From the NCBI GenBank assembly GCA_028554645.1, contig JAQOOI010000078.1, positions 434,001 to 498,000 on the forward strand: a DNA stretch of 64,000 bases, read 5' to 3'. This document shows positions 57,806-64,000 of this stretch, in pieces (within the stretch, counting starts at the first letter, position 1; each line of letters begins with the position of its first letter). This DNA is from Omphalotus guepiniiformis (lineage: Eukaryota; Basidiomycota; Agaricomycetes; Agaricales; Omphalotaceae). Both the position numbers and the translations under genes were made by a program. Under the pieces are notes generated by a model, which saw nothing but the letters and a program-made list of their open reading frames with translations, was not told where the DNA came from and made no database searches.

Positions 57806-59279
57806 ATGGCTCAAAACTTGAATGCACTAATTCAACAATCATATCTTACCGTTCCAAATTTTACTCTAGAGTGCGGCGCAGAACTACATGACGTACCAGT
57901 TGCCTATAAAACATGGGGAGATCTTAACGAGGCGAGGGATAATGTCATGATAATATGTCATGCTTTCACCGGAAGTGCCGATGTAAATGATTGGTGAGGA
58001 TACATAATTGAATTGCGCTGTGAAAAAGTTGTACGAACGTTGAGTAATCCATAGGTGGGGACCTCTTATGGGCCCAGGCAAAGCTTTTGATCCAAAGCGC
58101 TTCTTCATATTCTGCGCAAATACTTTGGGATCACCTTACGGGACGGCTTCTCCAATTACTATCAACCCAGACACAGGAAGGACATACGGACCGGATTTCC
58201 CTCCAACGACAATCAGAGACGATGTGCGGTGCGTCAGCTATTCTATTTACATGACTGAATTCACTAACGTGCATTCCCTCCTGCGACTTCATAAACTTGT
58301 CCTGGACCACCTTGGTGTTTCGTCCGTAGCCGTGGTGATCGGTGGCTCTATGGGCGGTATGGCCGTCCTCGAATGGCCTCTTTGTATGCCAGCTGGATAC
58401 GTGAAACACGTCATTCCCATCGCTACCTCCGCGCGTCACTCTGCATGGTGCATCAGCTGGGGTGAAGCCCAGCGACAGAGTATCTACAGCGATCCAGGGT
58501 ACCAAGATGGTTACTATACGGCTCAACCCGCATCTGGACTTGCCGCTGCGCGAATGAGTGCACTGTTGACTTATCGTTCTCGGGATTCATTTGAGAGCCG
58601 ATTTGGCCGAAAATCGCAAGTTCAGAAGGAAAGTCGTCCGTTGACGCCTCCGGGATCGCCAAAGATTCATGCTAATGATGATGCTCGTGTCGCTCACAAC
58701 GACGGACACAGGAACTCGAAGCTTTCTTCCTCGACCATGCCGCCGCAGTCTGAACAACCCGTCAAAGCGACCTCGGCTTCTCCTAGCATTTTCTCAGCTC
58801 AATCTTATTTGCGGTACCAAGGAGACAAATTCACTGCGAGGTTCGACGCGAACTGTTACATCCATATCACACGGAAGATGGATAGTCATGATGTGTCTCG
58901 TGGTCGACGACTTGTAGACGAAAATGGCAACGAGATAGAAAGTGAATCGGTGGCGCTGGCAAGGGTACTCTCGACGCTTCCTCCGCGGGCACTAGTCATC
59001 AGTATATCCACCGATGGACTGTTCACACCCTCTGAGCAAAAGGAACTTGCAGCTCATATCCCTGATGCCGAACTGGTGACTATACAGTCTCCCGATGGGC
59101 ACGATGGATTCCTGTTGGAGTTTGAGCAGATCAACGGGCATGTTTTGCGGTTTTTGACTAGAGAGTTTCCGCAGTTCTACTCGGCGGAGGTTGAGGTTCG
59201 CGAGGAGGAAATTGAAGGATTCGATGTGAAGAAGACGAGCATATTTGGAGAGGCTGAAGCTGACATTACTCATTGGTGA
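57806..59279 (+). CDS. MET2: homoserine O-acetyltransferase
   Basis: Exon 57806-57993, then 58055-59279. It starts MAQNLNALIQQSYLTVPNFT and shows AYKTWGDLNEARDN, ICHAFTGSADVNDWWGPLMG, the nucleophile elbow VVIGGSMGGMAVLEWP (Ser), the family block SARHSAWCISWGEAQRQSIY, and the remaining triad members in ISTDGLFTPSEQ (Asp) and PDGHDGFLLE (His). The enzyme acetylates homoserine in the methionine/homocysteine pathway. A Ser/Pro-rich insertion lies after FESRFGRK, as is usual in fungi. After RDDVR the uninterrupted frame contains 19 extra residues (CVSYSIYMTEFTNVHSLLR) before LHKLVLDHLG. This 57-nt stretch begins like an intron (GTGCGT) but ends CG rather than AG, so whether it is removed is open. 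I rejected a GTG at 57743 as the start. Confidence 0.9.
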
Positions 59280-59848
59280 CGGGCACTCGCGGATTCGTGA
59301 CTCGCGGCCTAGCACTACTTAGAGAGGTGCTGACTCTTTTGAGTGTTCAGGGTGCTGCATCCCCTTGGATACTCATCTGAAAATGTAACACTGACCATCG
59401 TTCTGCCAAAAATAACAGTTTGACTTTGTCTGACTGAAGTTATGACTCGGAGATCTCGAGCCTGTGTCAGACTGCTAGGGGATGATAATGCTTCTAGCTG
59501 GATTATGTAGTTTGGGGACGAATGCCATCTGCATAGTAGCCCCATCATTTTGAACTCATGCATTACACCAAAAAGATTCTACATATACTACGCCCGTCAT
59601 CGCGACGTGGATATTATTTTAGTCCAGGGGTCAATCATGGCATTAGGTAGGGCATTAGAAATCCAGAATAGAATGAGTGAAAATACAATTGCATGAAAAA
59701 GGCGTAGATAAGAAGAAAATGCGTGAGGAGGGAATGTGGGTAGCATAGTCAAACAATATGAACCGGAAAACGAACGAACGAGCGAATGAGCGAAACAGGA
59801 CACCAAGGAGCAGATGGAAAAAAATAAACAAAGGGTCGAAAATGCTAA
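59280..59848. other. convergent 3' flank of MET2 and dhc1
   Basis: 570 bp between convergent stop codons. Read on the minus strand after the dynein stop there is no continuation of dynein sequence (no DHC linker or AAA motor motif), only T/C-rich DNA. This supports a real end of the dynein tail gene here. Confidence 0.6.
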
Positions 59849-62800
59849 TCAGAATCTTCTAGGACCACCCACAAGACCCTCTATCGAATGATGCTCCAAG
59901 TCATTCCTGGCCTTGAGGATACTGGCATGCATCTCCTTCATAGCATTACCCAACTTCACCCCAAATCGACTAAGGATATCTCGTTGCCACGCATCGTACT
60001 TGGCATTCACTCGCGCCTGCACCTGCTCATAATCAATCACACACACACCGAATGATTTCTGCGTGTCTGACGTGTCAAACGTTGACCGTGCTTTCTTGAT
60101 CTCGGTGAGAAGTTGCTGCCAGTGTGCAAGGGAGTCTCCCAGGCGATTAAAGACATATTCAGCTTCCAGGTCCCAGAGGGATTGGAACTGAAGCCATTTG
60201 GCCACGTAGTCCTTTAGTTGTTGGACTTTGGCCTCAATGAGGGAAAAGGGTCGTTCGAGGGTGTTATCGGTAAAGTGGGTGAGCTAAACGTAGTAAAAGG
60301 TTAGGACATCCAAAGACGGTGTTATAGAACTAGGCGTACGAGAGAGGTATATGTAGTCTCCGAGCTAGCGCCTGCTTGCATTTGGAGACCGATCTCATAT
60401 CGAGAACTCTGTATCCGGCGCAGTCGACATACAACGCCTATCAATGAATTTCAGTGTAATTACAGTCTTCGAGAAACAGTAATACTCACCTAGCCAGTCA
60501 TGTAACTGCTTAATCCAAGTGGCCCGTGCGTATTCTATTGGAGGGTCCAGGAAGATGAGTTGATTCTGTATCCGAATCTCATGCACGATTGGCTTGACAG
60601 TCATATTCGCCTCCATAAACTGAAAGTAAAAGGTGTCAAACGATGAACTTCACAAATGATCATACGTCGCGCACCTTCTCGTCCTTCAATCGTTTGTCAC
60701 CTCGCCTCTTGTTGGTACCATCGCGCAATGGCAACGTATCCCTTCTGGTGTCTCCGTCGTCTGTGCGGTCAAATTCTGAGCACCACACTTGAATTATCTG
60801 ACTTAACCGTTGCAAAAGGATATTTTCTATTCGCTTGTCAAGTTCCGCGACCCAATGCTCGAGGTTAGCATAGCCTTCTAAGTTCAGCCGGTCGATCTTC
60901 ACATGAACAGGACGTCATCAACATCATGGAGGACAGGTACAAAGTCGATGATAAACGTACCGCAGCTTGAATTTTCCCTAAAAGCTCAGAGAAGGCTTCG
61001 GTTGTATATGAACAAGTGGCAAGGTCTTCGACTGCACGCAGGATGTCTTTATAGAGATCGATGACGCTGTTGGTTTTATCTTGTCAAAGCATTAATTATT
61101 TGATATCATGAGAACGAACAATGCGCACTTGTAATACAGATATAACGCTGGCAAATTCCCTAACGAACTGGATGTGCCGGTTATCTCTTCCATCAGCACT
61201 GGCAACGTATCGTCCAGCATCATAATGGTTGACGAAGTGGTCCCAACGAATATTGATACCTTGAATGACATGTCAGCCTCAGGCTGGAGAAGCATTAAGA
61301 ACGAGACTCACCTTTCGATATCATCCTCTGACTCTCGTTCCTATACTCTGCCACCAGCCATTCAATCCCCTTGTTATTTTCTACCAAGTCTAGTGTCTGC
61401 CCATACGTCCTCACGGTCTCCATCAAACTAACAGCATGCGGATACACTCTCTTCGCATCCTTCGCCATGTTCGTAATCCCATGGGGTACTTGGAATCCGA
61501 GCCATAAGATGTTCCGCACCTCCTTGAACAGCGTGATGATCTGAGGGTCAAAGTTGACCGCAAGCTGAAATCCTCCGCCCCTTAGACGCACAATCTCGAA
61601 TAATCGTCCATCGACACCCATGTTCCGTCGGTTGATATCGTGCAACCAGGCTTCATAAACGGGGCGAGTATCAAGTTTCTTGCGGAAGGCACTAGACTCT
61701 GATTGAAGTTTTTGCCCCTCGGCGTATAACTCCCAGCCTTTGCCCAAAACATCTTCAACGCGCTTCATGTACGTGAGAAGCTGCCGTTCAATTTGACGAG
61801 CCCATATGATAGCACCTGCTATAGGAGGCAGATCCCGCATTTGCGACATATGGTACGCTTCGGAGGACCGATATTGAGTTTTGAACTGAAAAGCTAAGCC
61901 TCAGCGTGGAGGCTCATGACAAAGAGAGACCAGAAACTGACCTTGTCGTGGAGATGCTTAATGTCTTCTTTCACCGAATCGATGAGTTGCGTCTGATACT
62001 CTTGAATGGCACCTCGGATCTGGAATGATAGGATGAGAAATATACGCCATGGTGAGTTTACAGAGAACAAAGCATGCCTTAGGGCGCACGAAAAGTGCAT
62101 TGAACTTGGAAAACACACGGAACATTTCGTTTGCATTCCTTGCCGTCCCCAGGCGGTCCCTTAGCCGGGCTATAATCTGGTTCTCCACCCTCGAGACCCT
62201 CTCGTTATATGCGTTTTCGGCAGCCACCCAGATCTCCGTACCCTCCACCGACACATCCAAGACATCAATTCGCTTGACTACCTCATACGCTTCCTTGACT
62301 TCCTCTTCCATATCCATCCCACCAACCTCCATACCAACTGCACCCAGGCCTTTTGTCGGTCCAGTCATCACTGCCAACTGCTCGTGCTGTTTTCGCCAAT
62401 CCTTCAGGTATCGACAACGCTCTTGTAGTTTCGCGTGCGCTGGAACAACCTTAATGGGTATAAACCGCTCTGACCGCTTCCTCGTAACCTCTCGTGCAAC
62501 ATTAGTGAACTCTTTAATTTGTTCATCCCATGTCCGGAAGATATTCATGGTCTGAGAAAGAAGGCGGTCAAAGGTTTCATAAGGGGTGTAAGGAAGTCGG
62601 TGGGAGGTGAGGATACGAAGGAGCTGATCGTTGAAATCTCTTGAAATGGCTTCCACGAGAGGTAGCGCGCGGCGGATGGGGTAAGGGGAAAGACGAAGTT
62701 TTCGGTTAATATGGCTGAAAATCAACAACAGCGATTCTTGGATCTTGTCGAGGTCCGTAGCAGAAAGAAGTTCGTTGAGAGGGAAATCTTTCATGAGCTG

Positions 62801-63917
62801 ATTGTACTTGTGGACTAGGTCTGTGGCATCCTTCAAGCCTGTATCAGCAATGAAACTGACGGTGGCGTGAAAACGCTTTGCATTCCGCAAGCAGTCCATG
62901 ACCATGTTGACTTCCTCGCTCCGCAGCTGTGCTTCGATACCCTCCAGAGCACGCTCAAGACTGAGCCAGAAATTAATCTCCTGGGAAGCAGTCCCTGATG
63001 CCACATCACGAGTGAGTTTGGTCACTGCCTGAATGGATTTGATCCAAGTATTGACATGACCATGGAGAGAGTTGAGGAAGGTGCTATCGTTAAGAGTCTT
63101 TGCTGGGATATTGGATATGTTGGGTCGAGTGCCGGCAGCTTGAGCCTAAATGAACAGATATCAGCGACGAATTGATGGCAGGTATACCCTTTGAACGGAA
63201 AGGTTTGAAAGACCTACCTGTTCAACAGCTCGCTGAATGACAGGGTGAATAACGAGGTGCGTTTCGGGAATTTCGACGTTTTGTTGTAAGTGCAGAAGTG
63301 AGAGTTCTAACTCTGCAAACTTCTTCTTCGTCATTGGGATACCCATCTTTGTATCAACGTCTTTCCCTCCGCCTCGTGCACCGACGAAGGCATCAAACCA
63401 CGGTTTCACGCCATTGCTGACAACCGCATGCAGACTTTCGTAAGGCGTTTCATCCCCGCCAAAGAGATTTAGGAAGTGAAGTTGAGTGGCTAGAGGGGTC
63501 AAAGGATCGAGAGTCGGACTTCGTTTGATGATTGCAAGGGTTAGGACATGAGAGGGATGGTAGGTGAGATGAGGGGTAAGTTGATAGTTAAAAGTCGGCG
63601 GTGAATCGTCTGTTAGGCTTCATGAGTTTGATGAACACATTAGCAGTATTCATGAGCTGACCTTCCACTTCGTCTTTTGCTTTTACAACGTATATTACAC
63701 CGACCCCTTCACCTGCAAATCGCGTCACGCGTTCGTTGAATTCGTCGTCAAATAGAGTCTCAACTTCCGACGGAGCTGCTCCTATCACTGGCGGCAATAA
63801 GGCAAGCAGGTATGAGCGAAAGATGTCCGGATCGAACGAAGATACGGGTTCGGAAGGCGGAGAATCATGGTTTACCGACCCATTTGTTGTCGGCACTGGT
63901 GTCAAAGGGGGCTCCAT
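59849..63917 (-). CDS. dhc1: cytoplasmic dynein heavy chain, N-terminal tail half (split dynein, dhc1 type)
   Basis: About ten exons and roughly 1100 residues. It starts [18 protein letters not shown] and continues with DHC_N1 tail sequence: [128 protein letters not shown] and [18 protein letters not shown]. It then ends at [18 protein letters not shown]. Ordinary dynein heavy chains continue here into the linker and a six-AAA motor (over 4000 residues in all). None of that follows, and MET2 occupies the downstream DNA. Agaricomycetes are known to encode the heavy chain as two genes (dhc1 tail, dhc2 motor; shown in Schizophyllum commune), so this is the tail/dimerisation half. It should assemble with a motor half encoded elsewhere to drive minus-end microtubule transport, including nuclear migration. 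Confidence 0.9.
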
Positions 63918-64000
63918 GGCAGACTTGACGCGTTCCTGAGGCAGGTCACTGACTAGATTGGTTGAGCTCGAGTTACGACTCGATTTAGTTCTCGACCACA

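Overview
The window is nuclear DNA of a basidiomycete fungus, most likely a mushroom-forming agaricomycete. Almost every gene is cut by many short GT-AG introns (about 40-100 nt). The gene content is fungal: a CHS7-type chitin synthase chaperone, a Pho80-like cyclin, a Met2-type homoserine acetyltransferase and a small oligopeptide transporter. Three features point to Agaricomycetes: a dynein heavy chain that stops after the tail domain (the split dhc1/dhc2 arrangement known from Schizophyllum commune), a mushroom-type integrase-core gene, and a fungal alpha-type protein kinase.

Layout. 1-2.4 kb: no gene seen. 2.4-4.65 kb (-): Pho80-like cyclin. 4.65-14.0 kb: long stretch without a recognisable gene, ending in a tandem duplication. 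14.04-19.6 kb: an integrase gene and an alpha-kinase gene, both on the minus strand, enclosed by a 30-bp inverted repeat; I read this as a candidate mobile element carrying a kinase. 19.9-21.2 kb: degenerate tandem repeats. 22.7-27.2 kb: a compact housekeeping block with a GPALPP/DUF3752 protein (+) and an adenosine-deaminase-like protein (-) whose coding ends overlap by 8 bp, then CHS7 (+). 27.4-28.6 kb: another degenerate repeat field.

From 29.9 to 56.7 kb the window is rich in secreted and surface proteins. There are four small RlpA-like double-psi beta-barrel (DPBB) proteins (two tandem on +, two on -), a GPI-anchored GH13 alpha-amylase, an oligopeptide transporter, and a large secreted Pro-rich/DPSDPDNG-repeat protein. 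Interspersed are metabolic genes: nicotinamidase, the branched-chain 2-oxoacid dehydrogenase E2 subunit and a membrane-anchored short-chain dehydrogenase. A decayed pogo-like transposon with 28-bp terminal inverted repeats lies at 44.86-45.89 kb. The window closes with MET2 (+), convergent with the dynein tail gene dhc1 (-).

Exon joins were read by eye from reading frame, GT/AG sites and family similarity. Nothing was aligned by computer, so joins given to the base have correct frame arithmetic but no transcript support.
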